Shown: piece after piece, positions 45,591 to 54,371 of the stretch
Position numbering within the stretch: the stretch's first letter is position 1
Layout of the letters: each line of letters opens with the position of its first letter
From: Trujillonella endophytica
GTDB taxonomy: Bacteria > Actinomycetota > Actinomycetes > Mycobacteriales > Geodermatophilaceae
Assembly (NCBI RefSeq): GCF_900110555.1
Contig: NZ_FOEE01000003.1
Location: 248,001 to 312,000 of the forward strand
Reading direction: 5' to 3'
DNA length: 64,000 bases
Translations under genes and position numbers: made by a program
Notes under the pieces: model-generated
The model's input: the letters and a program-made list of their open reading frames with translations, nothing else
Databases searched by the model: none
What the model was told of the DNA's origin: nothing

Positions 45591-46145
45591 ATGAACATCG
45601 GCTCTCGTCGCGTCCTCGTCGGACTGGGCGTCGTGGTGGTGGTCGCGGCTGCGGCCGTCGCCGTCACCGCGCCGTGGGACGACGACACGAAGCCGGCCGG
45701 CACGTCCTCGTCGAGCGGGACGCCGACGACCACGAGTCCGGAGGCGTCGGACCCTGCCGCCACGCCGTCGAGCGGGAGCGCGTCGTCGTCGACGACGTCC
45801 GCCACGACCGACCCCGCCGCCGAGTCGCCCGCGTTCGACGACGAGGAGACCCCCGACGCCGCCGTCGTCGTCACCTACCGCGAGTTCGACCCGACCACCG
45901 ACGCGGTCAACGTCGGCGCCTACGTGGCCGGCGTGCTCGAGATCGGCGGGGAGTGCCTGCTGGAGCTCAGCGACGGGACGTCGACGCGGCAGGCCAGCGT
46001 GGACGCCGAGCCCGACGCCCGGACCACCACCTGCGGTGAGCTCACCCTGGCGGCGATGACCCCGGGCACCTGGTCCGGCGAGGTCGTCTACCGGTCGCCC
46101 GACGGCGACGAGATCAGCGCCGACGTCACGGTCGTGGTGCCCTGA
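45591..46145 (+). CDS. Secreted or membrane-anchored Ser/Thr-rich protein
   Basis: A 184-residue protein. The N-terminus has one hydrophobic helix (RRVLVGLGVVVVVAAAAVAVTAPW, about 6-29), acting as signal or anchor, followed by a 60-residue low-complexity Ser/Thr/Pro/Asp linker that resembles an O-mannosylated spacer. The C-terminal globular part (about 90-184) contains two Cys that could form a disulfide (GECLLEL and TTTCGEL) and a beta-rich pattern. I do not recognise the domain. I use the ATG at 45591; an in-frame GTG at 45498 would add an Arg-rich extension unlike a signal peptide. Its stop overlaps the LGFP gene by one base (TGATG), so the products are probably partners at the cell surface. 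Confidence 0.7.
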   Translation: MNIGSRRVLVGLGVVVVVAAAAVAVTAPWDDDTKPAGTSSSSGTPTTTSPEASDPAATPSSGSASSSTTSATTDPAAESPAFDDEETPDAAVVVTYREFDPTTDAVNVGAYVAGVLEIGGECLLELSDGTSTRQASVDAEPDARTTTCGELTLAAMTPGTWSGEVVYRSPDGDEISADVTVVVP

Positions 46146-48487
46146 TGGGCGCCCGCCTGCGTGTCCTCTCGCGGCTGCTGGTCGTCCTGGTCTGCTCGGT
46201 CGCCTGCGTCGCGGGGATCACCACGATCGACGCCGGGCGGGCCCCGGCGCAGGCCGCGGACCTCGGCGCCTTCCGCCCCGGCAACATCGTCTCCGACGCC
46301 GTGTACTTCAACACCAGCACGATGTCCGCGGACGCCGTCCAGGCGTTCCTGGTGCAGAAGGGCGGCGGCTGCACGGCCGGCGATCTCTGCATCAAGAACT
46401 TCCGGGAGAGCACGTACAACCGGACCGAGACCAACTGCGCGCCCTACACCGGGGCGGCGAACGAGCGGGCGGCCGACATCATCTGGAAGGTCGCGCAGGC
46501 CTGCGGCATCAATCCCCAGGTCCTGCTCGTGACCCTGCAGAAGGAGCAGGGGCTCATCACCGCCACGAGCCCCTCCGCGAGCAAGTACCGGATCGCCATG
46601 GGCTACGGCTGCCCCGACACCGCGCCCTGCGACGCCCAGTACTACGGGTTCTTCAACCAGGTCTACAAGGCGGCCTGGCAGTTCCGCCGGTACGCGACGC
46701 TGCCGCGCAACTACAGCTACCGCGCCGGCGTGACCAACACGATCCAGTGGCACCCCAATGCGGGCTGCGGCTCGACGCAGGTCTACATCGAGAACCAGGC
46801 GACGGCGAACCTCTACATCTACACGCCCTACCGCCCGAACCAGGCGGCGCTCGACGCCGGCTACGGCACGGGCAACACCTGCTCCTCCTACGGCAACCGC
46901 AACTTCTTCAGCTACTTCACCGACTGGTTCGGCTCCACCCAGTTCACGGTGGGCGGCGCGATCGGCGACTGGTACCGCGGCAACGACGGCATGGCGCGCC
47001 TCGGCACGCCGGTCGGCAACGAGCTGGTCATCAACGGCGGCTGGGTCCAGCACTTCCAGCGGGGATCGATCTGGGCCAGCGGCGCGGGCACCTACGCCAC
47101 CTTCGGCGGCATCAACGCGAAGTTCTGGGAGATGGGCGCCCGTGACGGCGCCCTCGGCTTCCCGGTGGGCCCGGAGCTCACCGTTGCGGGCGGCTGGTCG
47201 CAGCAGTTCGAGCGCGGCGTCGTCTACGTCAGCGGCGCCGGGTCCTTCGCCACCCTGAACGCGATCAACGCCCGCTACCAGCAGCTGGGCGGGCGCGACG
47301 GCCTGCTCGGCTTTCCGGTCGGCGCGGAGCTGTCCCTGTCCGGCGGGTGGTCCCAGCAGTTCGAACGCGGTTCCGTCTACGTGAGCGACGCCGGGTCCTT
47401 CGCCACCATCAACGGCATCAACACGCGCTACCAGCAGATGGGTGCCGCCACCGGTGCGCTCGGCTTCCCGGTGGGGCCCGAGCTGACCTTCACCGGCGGC
47501 TGGGGGCAGAACTTCCAGCGAGGGTCCGTCTACGTCAACGCCGACGGCACCTTCGTCACGCTCAACGCCATCAACGCCGCGTACCAGTCGCTGGGCGGCC
47601 CCCGTGTCATGGGCTTCCCCCGGGCCGCCGAGCGCGGGATCGCGGGCGGATGGACGCAGGAGTTCGGCGTCGGCTCGGTCTACGTCAGTGCCGCGGGCGC
47701 CTTCGCCACCGTCAACGCCGTCAATGCCGAGTACCTGCGACTCGGCGGGCCGGGTGGTCCGCTGGGCTTCCCCGCCGGGGGCGAGCAGGGCGTGGCCGGC
47801 GGCTGGGGGCAGCGCTTCGAGCGGGGCTCGCTGTGGCTGAGCGCGGCCGGGCCGGTCCCGACGTACAACGCGCTCGATGCGGCCTACCGGCAGATCGGCG
47901 GCCCGAACAGTGCGCTGGGCTTCCCGGTCGCGACCGAGCGCGCCGTGGCCGGGGGCTGGTCGCAGCAGTTCAGGAACGGCGTCCTGTACCTGGGCCCGGG
48001 CGGGTCCTGGGCGACCATCAACGGGATCGACTCGACGTACCAGGCGATGGGCGGGCCCACCGGCGCGCTCGGGTTCCCCACGGGGCCGGAGCGCACGGTG
48101 CCGGGCGGCTGGTCGCAGCAGTTCCAGAACGGCGTCCTCTACGTCAGCGCGGCGGGGGCCTACGCCACGATCAACGGCATCAACGCCCGCTACCAGCAGC
48201 TGGGCGGCCCGACCGGCCCGCTCGGCTTCCCGGCCGGCTGGGAGCGGACGCTGCCCGGTGGCTGGTCGCAGCGCTTCCAGGCGGGGAGCGTCTACGTCAG
48301 TGCCGCGGGCACGTTCGCACCCGTCGGGCCGCTCGACGCGGCCTACCGCGACGCCGACGGGCCCACGGGACGGCTGGGCTACCCGACCGCCGAGGCGACT
48401 ACCGTCGGCGGGACGACGTCCATGGCATTCCAGCGCGGGACGATCAGCTGCCCCGCCGGCGGGCCCTGCACGGTCGCGACGAGTTGA
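46145..48487 (+). CDS. Secreted protein with N-terminal lysozyme-like region and ten LGFP repeats
   Basis: A 780-residue exported protein. After a signal peptide (to about residue 38) comes a 230-residue domain: IWKVAQACGINPQVLLVTLQKEQGLI, then YRIAMGYGCPD and FFNQVYKAAWQFRRY. This looks like the Glu-centred fold of lytic transglycosylase or glucosaminidase relatives, with Glu in QKEQG. Ten LGFP repeats of about 51-53 residues follow, marked by LGTPVGNE, LGFPVGPE, LGFPVGAE, LGFPVGPE, MGFPRAAE, LGFPAGGE, LGFPVATE, LGFPTGPE, LGFPAGWE and LGYPTAEA, each with a GGWSQQF-type strand. They should fold as a wall-binding propeller-like array. Coupled to the Ser/Thr-rich gene upstream. Confidence 0.85.
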   Translation: MGARLRVLSRLLVVLVCSVACVAGITTIDAGRAPAQAADLGAFRPGNIVSDAVYFNTSTMSADAVQAFLVQKGGGCTAGDLCIKNFRESTYNRTETNCAPYTGAANERAADIIWKVAQACGINPQVLLVTLQKEQGLITATSPSASKYRIAMGYGCPDTAPCDAQYYGFFNQVYKAAWQFRRYATLPRNYSYRAGVTNTIQWHPNAGCGSTQVYIENQATANLYIYTPYRPNQAALDAGYGTGNTCSSYGNRNFFSYFTDWFGSTQFTVGGAIGDWYRGNDGMARLGTPVGNELVINGGWVQHFQRGSIWASGAGTYATFGGINAKFWEMGARDGALGFPVGPELTVAGGWSQQFERGVVYVSGAGSFATLNAINARYQQLGGRDGLLGFPVGAELSLSGGWSQQFERGSVYVSDAGSFATINGINTRYQQMGAATGALGFPVGPELTFTGGWGQNFQRGSVYVNADGTFVTLNAINAAYQSLGGPRVMGFPRAAERGIAGGWTQEFGVGSVYVSAAGAFATVNAVNAEYLRLGGPGGPLGFPAGGEQGVAGGWGQRFERGSLWLSAAGPVPTYNALDAAYRQIGGPNSALGFPVATERAVAGGWSQQFRNGVLYLGPGGSWATINGIDSTYQAMGGPTGALGFPTGPERTVPGGWSQQFQNGVLYVSAAGAYATINGINARYQQLGGPTGPLGFPAGWERTLPGGWSQRFQAGSVYVSAAGTFAPVGPLDAAYRDADGPTGRLGYPTAEATTVGGTTSMAFQRGTISCPAGGPCTVATS

Positions 48488-48497
48488 GGACGGCCGT

Positions 48498-48516
48498 GGG
48501 GTGGCACGGCCACCCC
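48498..48516. terminator. Hairpin after the LGFP gene
   Basis: GGGGTGGC, loop ACG, GCCACCCC: a perfect 8-bp stem 11 bases after the stop codon. It separates the secreted-protein pair from the membrane-protein gene that starts at 48553. Confidence 0.7.
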
Positions 48517-48552
48517 GAGCGGCCGGTCGCCCCGGCACCCTGAGTGGGAGAC

Positions 48553-50196
48553 ATGCACAAGCTCATCGCGAACAAGTGGCTCGTGAGCGCCGCCGTCACG
48601 GTCGCGTACCTGTTCCTCGTCCTGCCGTTCACCGAGCCGGTGGCCTTCGAGCTGGACGCGGCGGCGGAGGACGCGGGGATCCGCTCGACGGCGCTCAAGG
48701 CGGCGTTCGGGGCCGTGCTCTTCGTGCTGCTCGCGCTGTGCATCGACCTCGTCCGGCGGCTGCGCCGGCGGGACGACCGGACCGTGTTCGGTGCCACCGT
48801 CGCGGCCGGCTACCTCGCGGTCCTCGCGGTGCTCCTCCTGCTGGTCTACCCGGGGCACTGGACCTACGACGAGTTCCACGTCCTGCACGCGGCGCAGACC
48901 TATGCGCCGTACTACTGGCAGCACTACCTCACGGTCGTCCTGCACACCTTCTGCCTGTACCTGATCCCCACCGGCGTCGGGATCGTGGTGGTGCAGATGC
49001 TGCTGGCCGCGGCGGTGGTCGGCTACCTCGCCTCCGGCGTGCGCGCCCTGCTCGCCGAGCGGCGACTCGCGTGGCTGGTCGTCGTGCCGTTCCTGTTCAT
49101 CCCGGTGCTCTTCGAGGTCTTCCACCCCCTGCGGATGACCACGTACAGCCTGCTGCAGCTCCTCCTGGTCGGGAAGCTGCTGCTGGTGCTCCTGGCGCCG
49201 GACCTGCGCGGCAACCGGTACCGCGAGTTCGTGGCCGTCAGCGCCCTGGTCGGTATCGCGGCCTTCTGGCGGACCGAGGGGGTCCTCTACCTGGTGTTCC
49301 TGCCGGTCGCCGCGGTCCGCCTGGGGATCCTGCGCGAGGTGTGGCAGCGCAACGGGCGCGCCGTCCTCGCCGCCGTCGCGGGCCTGGCGCTCGTCGCCGG
49401 CCTGTACGGGCTCACGTCGGCGACCTCGCGGCCGGAGTACCAGCTCACCGCCTTCTACAACCCGCTGTCGGTGATGGTCGCCGACCCGGACCTCGACGGC
49501 GCGAACGTCGAGGAGGACCTGGCCCTCATCGACACCGTGCTGGACGTCGACCACCTGCGTCACTTCTCGGACTACTCCGACATCCCCGGCTACTGGGCCC
49601 CGGGGGCGCTGCGCCCGGACTACCTCGACCACCTGGACGAGTTCTACGAGGGCGCCATCAGCCTGATCCTGCACAACCCGGACTCGTTCCTCGAGGCGCG
49701 CTGGCGCACGTTCGTCGCGACCAACAACCTGGACGACGACCGGCCCTACGTCCCGACGGGCCTGCTGTTCTTCGACGCCCCCGGCAACGAGATGCTGACG
49801 ACGTTCGAGCGGGAGAACATCGGCGCCGAACCCCTCTCCGACCCCGTGCGGCACGAGGTCATGCGCTTCCTCCTGGGCATGCACCCCGACGGCACGGGCA
49901 CCGCCGCACGGCCGTGGCTGTGGACGATGCTGCCCACCGTGGTCGGGCTCCTGGTCCTGGCGGGCGCCGGCCTCGTCCGGCGGCGCTTCACGTGGTCCTT
50001 CCTGGCCCTGACCCTGCTGGCTCACGCCGGCATCGTGTTCCTCACCGCACCGGCCTACTACTTCATGTACTACCTGCCGGTGTTCGTGGCCGGGAACTTC
50101 CTGCTCGCGGCCGCGCTGGTCCGTCTGGCCGACCGCCGGCTGGCCGCCCGCCGCATCGACCGGGCACCCGCCGAGGCGGTCCTCGAACCGGTCTGA
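48553..50196 (+). CDS. Large integral membrane protein, GT-C glycosyltransferase-like
   Basis: A 547-residue protein with about ten hydrophobic helices. The first outer loop contains PGHWTYDEFHVLHAAQTY, an acidic D-E motif in the position used by GT-C (PMT/ArnT-like) glycosyltransferases, and a large extracytoplasmic domain lies at about 290-425. I do not recognise the exact family. The ATG at 48553 is chosen because GGGAG precedes it; a GTG at 48544 gives three more residues without a ribosome site. The neighbours (acyltransferase, LGFP protein) support a role in surface glycan synthesis, which remains inference. Confidence 0.65.
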   Translation: MHKLIANKWLVSAAVTVAYLFLVLPFTEPVAFELDAAAEDAGIRSTALKAAFGAVLFVLLALCIDLVRRLRRRDDRTVFGATVAAGYLAVLAVLLLLVYPGHWTYDEFHVLHAAQTYAPYYWQHYLTVVLHTFCLYLIPTGVGIVVVQMLLAAAVVGYLASGVRALLAERRLAWLVVVPFLFIPVLFEVFHPLRMTTYSLLQLLLVGKLLLVLLAPDLRGNRYREFVAVSALVGIAAFWRTEGVLYLVFLPVAAVRLGILREVWQRNGRAVLAAVAGLALVAGLYGLTSATSRPEYQLTAFYNPLSVMVADPDLDGANVEEDLALIDTVLDVDHLRHFSDYSDIPGYWAPGALRPDYLDHLDEFYEGAISLILHNPDSFLEARWRTFVATNNLDDDRPYVPTGLLFFDAPGNEMLTTFERENIGAEPLSDPVRHEVMRFLLGMHPDGTGTAARPWLWTMLPTVVGLLVLAGAGLVRRRFTWSFLALTLLAHAGIVFLTAPAYYFMYYLPVFVAGNFLLAAALVRLADRRLAARRIDRAPAEAVLEPV

Positions 50197-50308
50197 CCGC
50201 GGCGCGCCGGCGGCGGTCGGGACGACGCGCCGACGGGGCTGAGAACGCTGTGACTCATGGTGTTCGTGCGGCGACCAGGTGTGTCGGATCGGTCCACCAC
50301 GCCCGTGC

Positions 50309-50340
50309 CTCGCTGTAATCTCAGCCGTACGTACAGCGAG
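50309..50340. promoter_or_regulatory. Inverted repeat with embedded -10-like element upstream of the acyltransferase
   Basis: CTCGCTGTA (50309-50317) and TACAGCGAG (50332-50340) are exact inverted repeats around a 14-base spacer. TAATCT at 50315-50320 resembles a -10 hexamer. Either an operator overlapping the promoter of the acyltransferase gene (start 50423) or a terminator for the gene upstream. Confidence 0.4.
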
Positions 50341-50422
50341 GGCCGCGACGTGTGCTGAGCGGCCCTGTCCGTCGCTCGCGCGGTCCGGACAGCTCTCCCC
50401 TCCAGACGGAAGTGACCACTCC

Positions 50423-51739
50423 ATGGTGCTGACCGACGGCCTTCCGGCCACCCTCGTCCGCCACCCGGCCCCCGCGCCGGTCGCGACCGTGGCGGAGGGT
50501 GCCGGGGCGGGCGTCGGTGCGACCGCGGGCGCCGTCCGGGGCCTGCCGCGCGTGATCCCGCAGCTGACGGGCATCCGGGCGGTGGCGGCGCTGTGGGTGG
50601 CGATGTTCCACCTCCGGCCCTACCTGCTGGAGACGTTCCCGAGCAGCTGGGTCCTGACCCCGCTGTTCAACGTCGGCCACCTGGGCGTGGACCTGTTCTT
50701 CGTGCTCAGCGGCTTCATCCTGACCCTCACCCACCTGGACCGGATGGTCGACGGGTGGGGCCCGCGCAAGGTCGGCGGCTTCCTCTGGCTCCGGCTGTCG
50801 CGGGTCTGGCCCGTGACCGTCGCGATGCTCATCGTCTACGGCCTCTACCGCCTCATCCAGACGTGGATCACCGCCGACGGCGCCTACGCCGCGTCGCTGG
50901 ACGTCCGCCGGTTCCTGATGCACGTCCTGCTGCTGCAGGCCTGGGGCACCGAGCACCACGACTGGAACCCGATCGACTGGTCGATCAGCGCGGAGTGGAT
51001 GGCCTACCTGGCCTTCGGGGTGGTCGCGCTGGGGCTGGCCCGAGCGGCCGGCGTGCTGCGCACCCGCGCCCTCGTGCTCCTGGCGGTCGCCTCGCTCGTC
51101 CCCATGGTCCTCGTCGGGCTCTCCATGGAGGACGGGTCGGACCTCACCTGGCAGGGCGACCAGGTGGCCTCGGGCATCGTCCCGCTGCGCGTGCTCTCCG
51201 AGTTCTTCGCCGGCGCCTTCGTGGCCCTGGTCGTGCAGCGGCTGGCCCGTGCCGGCCGGCGGGTCCCGCTGCTGCTGAGCCCCGGCGTGATCCTGGTCGC
51301 GATCGTCGGGACGATCTACTTCCTCCAGCGCTTCGACCCCGTCTGGCGGCCGCGCTTCGGCCAGGAGTGGAACGTCAACGGCCACTCGCTGTGGGGCTCC
51401 ACGGAGTCGGTCGTCGTCATCCCGCTCTTCGCGCTGCTGATCGGCTCCCTGGCGCTCAGCCGCGGTCCGGTGTCACGCACGCTGTCCACCCGGCTGCTGG
51501 TGTGGGGCGGGAAGGTCTCCTTCGCCTTCTACCTGGTCCACTGGCTGTTCCTGGACATCATGCTGTTCGTCATCGACCAGACCGCCTTCGCCGACGCGCC
51601 GATGTCGACCTGGCGCCAGGTGCTCATCGCGGGCGTGCTCGTGTGCTCGGTCGCCGCCGGGTGGGCCCTCTACCGATTCGTCGAGGAGCCGATGCGCAAG
51701 GGCATGCGCCGGATGCTTCCCCCGTCGATCAAGGTCTGA
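50423..51739 (+). CDS. Acyltransferase-3 (OafA/YrhL-like) membrane protein
   Basis: A 438-residue membrane acyltransferase with about ten helices that O-acylates surface polysaccharide or lipid. Family marks are the first-helix LTGIRAVAALWVAMFHLRPY with the catalytic-type His, VDLFFVLSGFILTLTHLDR, the WSISAEWMAYL block, and YLVHWLF near the end. A disordered 40-residue Ala/Gly/Pro N-terminus precedes it. It lacks the fused SGNH domain of some relatives, but a separate SGNH lipoprotein follows 96 bases later, which may be the same two-part system split in two genes. Confidence 0.9.
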   Translation: MVLTDGLPATLVRHPAPAPVATVAEGAGAGVGATAGAVRGLPRVIPQLTGIRAVAALWVAMFHLRPYLLETFPSSWVLTPLFNVGHLGVDLFFVLSGFILTLTHLDRMVDGWGPRKVGGFLWLRLSRVWPVTVAMLIVYGLYRLIQTWITADGAYAASLDVRRFLMHVLLLQAWGTEHHDWNPIDWSISAEWMAYLAFGVVALGLARAAGVLRTRALVLLAVASLVPMVLVGLSMEDGSDLTWQGDQVASGIVPLRVLSEFFAGAFVALVVQRLARAGRRVPLLLSPGVILVAIVGTIYFLQRFDPVWRPRFGQEWNVNGHSLWGSTESVVVIPLFALLIGSLALSRGPVSRTLSTRLLVWGGKVSFAFYLVHWLFLDIMLFVIDQTAFADAPMSTWRQVLIAGVLVCSVAAGWALYRFVEEPMRKGMRRMLPPSIKV

Positions 51740-51835
51740 GCCCTGTTCGCGCCGGTGACGTCCGCCCGACCGCGTGACTCGCGGCCAGGGGTGCCCTCGG
51801 TGGCCGGGAGGGTGGGCCGCCGGGACACCCGCGCC

Positions 51836-52582
51836 GTGCCGTTGCGTCCCCGCCGTGCCCCCCTCGCCACGCTCCTCCTGGTGGCCGGCCTGGTCCTCGG
51901 TGGGTGCCAGAGCGCGCCGGTCGCCGAGGGCCTCGCCACCCGGGGGCAGTGGGGGGACGCCGCCACGCAGTCGCCCGCCGGGACCCTCGCGCAGGCCGTG
52001 ACCGCGGTGCCGGCGGCGCCCGCGGTACCGGCCGGGCGCAGCTTCGTGGTGGTGGGCGATTCCCTGACGGCGGGCGGAGCGCCCATCCGCGGCCCCGAGG
52101 CCGACGGCGAGTTCTCCTGGGTCCCGGCGGCCCTGGGGCCCGGGGTGGAGTTCCGGGGCGGTTGGGCCACCGACGGGGCGAACGCGGCGCAGATGCGCGC
52201 CGGTGTCACCCCCGCGGACGCCGACGTGCTCGTCGTCATGGCCGGCACCAACGACATGCTGCAGGGCCGGCCGTGGGCGCAGACGCGGGACGACCTGATC
52301 GTCATCGCAGCCCGGGCCGGAACGCCCGTCGTGCTGCTGTCCGCCGTTCCGCCGAACGACGTCGATCCCGCGGGCGCGCTGGCGCTGAACCGCTCGCTGG
52401 CCGGCCTCGCGGCAGAGCAGGGGTGGGCGTTCGCCGATCCGTGGGAGCCGGTCACGGTCGGCGGCAGATACCGGGCGGGGTCCACGCTCGACGGCGTCCA
52501 CCCCACCCCACGGGTCGCCGCCGAGGTGGGGACGCGGCTCCGGGCCGCCCTGCTGCAGGTCCGAGCGGAACCGCCCCGCTAG
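51836..52582 (+). CDS. SGNH/GDSL-type hydrolase, predicted lipoprotein
   Basis: A 248-residue protein starting at a GTG at 51836 gives a compact lipoprotein signal (PLRPRRAPLATLLLVAGLVLGGC) with the lipobox Cys at 24. The SGNH blocks are VVVGDSLTAGG (Ser76), a Gly in the WATDGANAAQM block, MAGTNDML (Asn) and DGVHPTPR (Asp and His). It would act as an esterase or acyltransferase on cell-wall acyl groups, fitting the acyltransferase upstream. Other in-frame GTGs at 51755, 51791 and 51812 are possible starts; none has a clearly better ribosome site, so the exact N-terminus is unsure. Its stop is 13 bases before purK. Confidence 0.8.
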   Translation: MPLRPRRAPLATLLLVAGLVLGGCQSAPVAEGLATRGQWGDAATQSPAGTLAQAVTAVPAAPAVPAGRSFVVVGDSLTAGGAPIRGPEADGEFSWVPAALGPGVEFRGGWATDGANAAQMRAGVTPADADVLVVMAGTNDMLQGRPWAQTRDDLIVIAARAGTPVVLLSAVPPNDVDPAGALALNRSLAGLAAEQGWAFADPWEPVTVGGRYRAGSTLDGVHPTPRVAAEVGTRLRAALLQVRAEPPR

Positions 52583-52595
52583 CCTCGGCGGCACC

Positions 52596-53825
52596 ATGCT
52601 GCCTCCTCACGACCGGTCCGGCGGCGCTCCGCTGGACGCCCGAACCGGCCTGCCCGTCGTCGCGATGATCGGCGGGGGGCAGCTCGCACGGATGACGCAC
52701 CAGGCCGCGATCGCCCTCGGCCAGTCGCTGCGCGTGCTGGCCACCGATCCCGGCGAGTCGGCCGCCCTGGTGGCCGCCGACGTCCGGCTCGGTGACCACC
52801 GCGACCTGGCCGCGCTGCGCGAGGTGGCCGACGGCGCGACCGTGCTGACCTTCGACCACGAGCACGTGCCGACCGAGCACCTGGCGGCGCTCGAGGCCGA
52901 CGGCGTCCGCGTCGCGCCCGACCCCGCCGCCCTGGTGCACGCCCAGGACAAGCTCGTCCTGCGCCACGCGCTCGCCCGGGCGGGGGAGCCCCAGCCGGCC
53001 TGGGCCGAGGTGACCACCGACACCGGGATCGCCGACTTCGCCGGTGCCACCGGCTGGCCGATCGTGCTCAAGCCCCCGCGCGGCGGCTACGACGGGCGCG
53101 GCGTGTTCGTGGTCGACGACCTCCCCGAGGCGCTGGCGCTGCTCGCCGAGCACGGCCGGCTGCTCGCCGAGGAGCGCGTCCCCATGGTCCGCGAGCTCGC
53201 CGTCCAGGTCGCCCGGTCGCCGTTCGGCCAGGTGGCCGTGTGGCCGGTGGTCGAGACGGTGCAGCGCGACGGGATCAACACCGAGGTCCTCGCGCCCGCC
53301 CCCGGCCTCGACGACGCGACGGCCACCGCCGCGCAGGAGCTGGCCATCCGGATCGCGCAGCGGCTGGGCGTGGTGGGCCTGCTCGCGGTCGAGCTCTTCC
53401 AGACCGCCGACGGCGTGGTGGTCAACGAGCTGGCCATGCGGCCGCACAACTCGGGTCACTGGACGATCGAGGGCGCGCGCACCAGCCAGTTCGAGCAGCA
53501 CCTGCGCGCCGTCCTGGACTACCCGCTGGGGTCGACGGCGATGACCGCGCCGGTCGTCGTCATGGCCAACGTCCTCGGTGGCGACGCCGCCACCGAGGAC
53601 TGGATGGGGCCGTCGCTCGACGAGCGGTTGCACCACCTGATGGCGCACTGGCCCGACGTGAAGCTGCACTGGTACGGCAAGGGACAGCGCCGCGGCCGCA
53701 AGCTCGGTCACGTGACGGCGCTCGGCGACGACCTCGACGAGGTGCGTGCCCGGGCCGTCGCCGCCGCCCGCTACCTGGCCGACGGCGTCGTCGACGCCGC
53801 CTTCGCCTTTCCCGAGGAGCACTGA
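52596..53825 (+). CDS. purK: N5-carboxyaminoimidazole ribonucleotide synthase
   Basis: A 409-residue ATP-grasp enzyme that carboxylates AIR with bicarbonate and ATP in purine synthesis. The N-terminal GGGQLARM (26-33), the ATP loop VLKPPRGGYDGRGVFVV, and the NELAMRPHNSGHWTIEGA metal site are present. It continues directly into purE, which starts at the next base after its TGA, so the two proteins are coupled. The order purK-purE-acyl-CoA dehydrogenase matches that recalled for M. tuberculosis (Rv3276c-Rv3274c). Confidence 0.96.
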   Translation: MLPPHDRSGGAPLDARTGLPVVAMIGGGQLARMTHQAAIALGQSLRVLATDPGESAALVAADVRLGDHRDLAALREVADGATVLTFDHEHVPTEHLAALEADGVRVAPDPAALVHAQDKLVLRHALARAGEPQPAWAEVTTDTGIADFAGATGWPIVLKPPRGGYDGRGVFVVDDLPEALALLAEHGRLLAEERVPMVRELAVQVARSPFGQVAVWPVVETVQRDGINTEVLAPAPGLDDATATAAQELAIRIAQRLGVVGLLAVELFQTADGVVVNELAMRPHNSGHWTIEGARTSQFEQHLRAVLDYPLGSTAMTAPVVVMANVLGGDAATEDWMGPSLDERLHHLMAHWPDVKLHWYGKGQRRGRKLGHVTALGDDLDEVRARAVAAARYLADGVVDAAFAFPEEH

Positions 53826-54332
53826 GTGGCAGATCCCCGCGCCGGCATCGTGATGGGCAGCGACTCCGACTGGCCGATGATGCAGCCCGCCGCCGCGGCA
53901 CTGGCCGAGTTCGGCGTCCCCTGCGAGGTGCACGTGGTCTCCGCCCACCGCACCCCGCGGCGGATGCTGGACTACGCCGAGTCCGCGGCCGGCCGGGGGC
54001 TGCGCGTCGTCATCGCCGGCGCCGGGGGAGCGGCCCACCTGCCGGGCATGATCGCCGCCGCCACCCCGCTGCCGGTGATCGGCGTCCCGCGGCCGCTGGA
54101 CCGGCTCGACGGGCTGGACAGCCTGCTCTCGATCGTGCAGATGCCCGCCGGGGTCCCGGTGGCCACCGTCTCCATCGGGGGCGGGCGCAACGCCGGCCTG
54201 CTCGCCGTCCGGATCCTGGCAGCCGGGGACGACGCCCTGCGGGCGGCGGTCGAGCGCTTCCAGGCCGACCTCGCCGAGCAGGTGCTCGCCCGCGACGCGG
54301 CGCTGCAGGAGCGACTGGGCGCCGGGGACTGA
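53826..54332 (+). CDS. purE: N5-carboxyaminoimidazole ribonucleotide mutase
   Basis: A 168-residue class I PurE that moves the carboxyl group from N5 to C4 of the imidazole. MGSDSDWP (10-17), SAHRTPRRM and [11 protein letters not shown] are the active-site loops, including the catalytic His in SAHRTP. Length is standard. It begins at a GTG directly after the purK stop. The next gene, an acyl-CoA dehydrogenase, is 39 bases away and has its own -10-like site. Confidence 0.96.
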   Translation: MADPRAGIVMGSDSDWPMMQPAAAALAEFGVPCEVHVVSAHRTPRRMLDYAESAAGRGLRVVIAGAGGAAHLPGMIAAATPLPVIGVPRPLDRLDGLDSLLSIVQMPAGVPVATVSIGGGRNAGLLAVRILAAGDDALRAAVERFQADLAEQVLARDAALQERLGAGD

Positions 54333-54358
54333 GGCGCCGCCGGACTACGTGGGCGTCA

Positions 54359-54364
54359 TAGCAT
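54359..54364 (+). promoter_or_regulatory. Putative leaderless promoter (-10) of the acyl-CoA dehydrogenase
   Basis: TAGCAT, seven bases, then GTG at 54372, without a ribosome site. This would uncouple the dehydrogenase from the purKE transcript. Confidence 0.45.
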
Positions 54365-54371
54365 CGTCGCC

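Noticed and set aside
46950-48440. CRISPR-like or non-coding satellite repeats
   Set aside because: The regular 155-bp periodicity is protein coding: LGFP repeats in one frame with varied codons.
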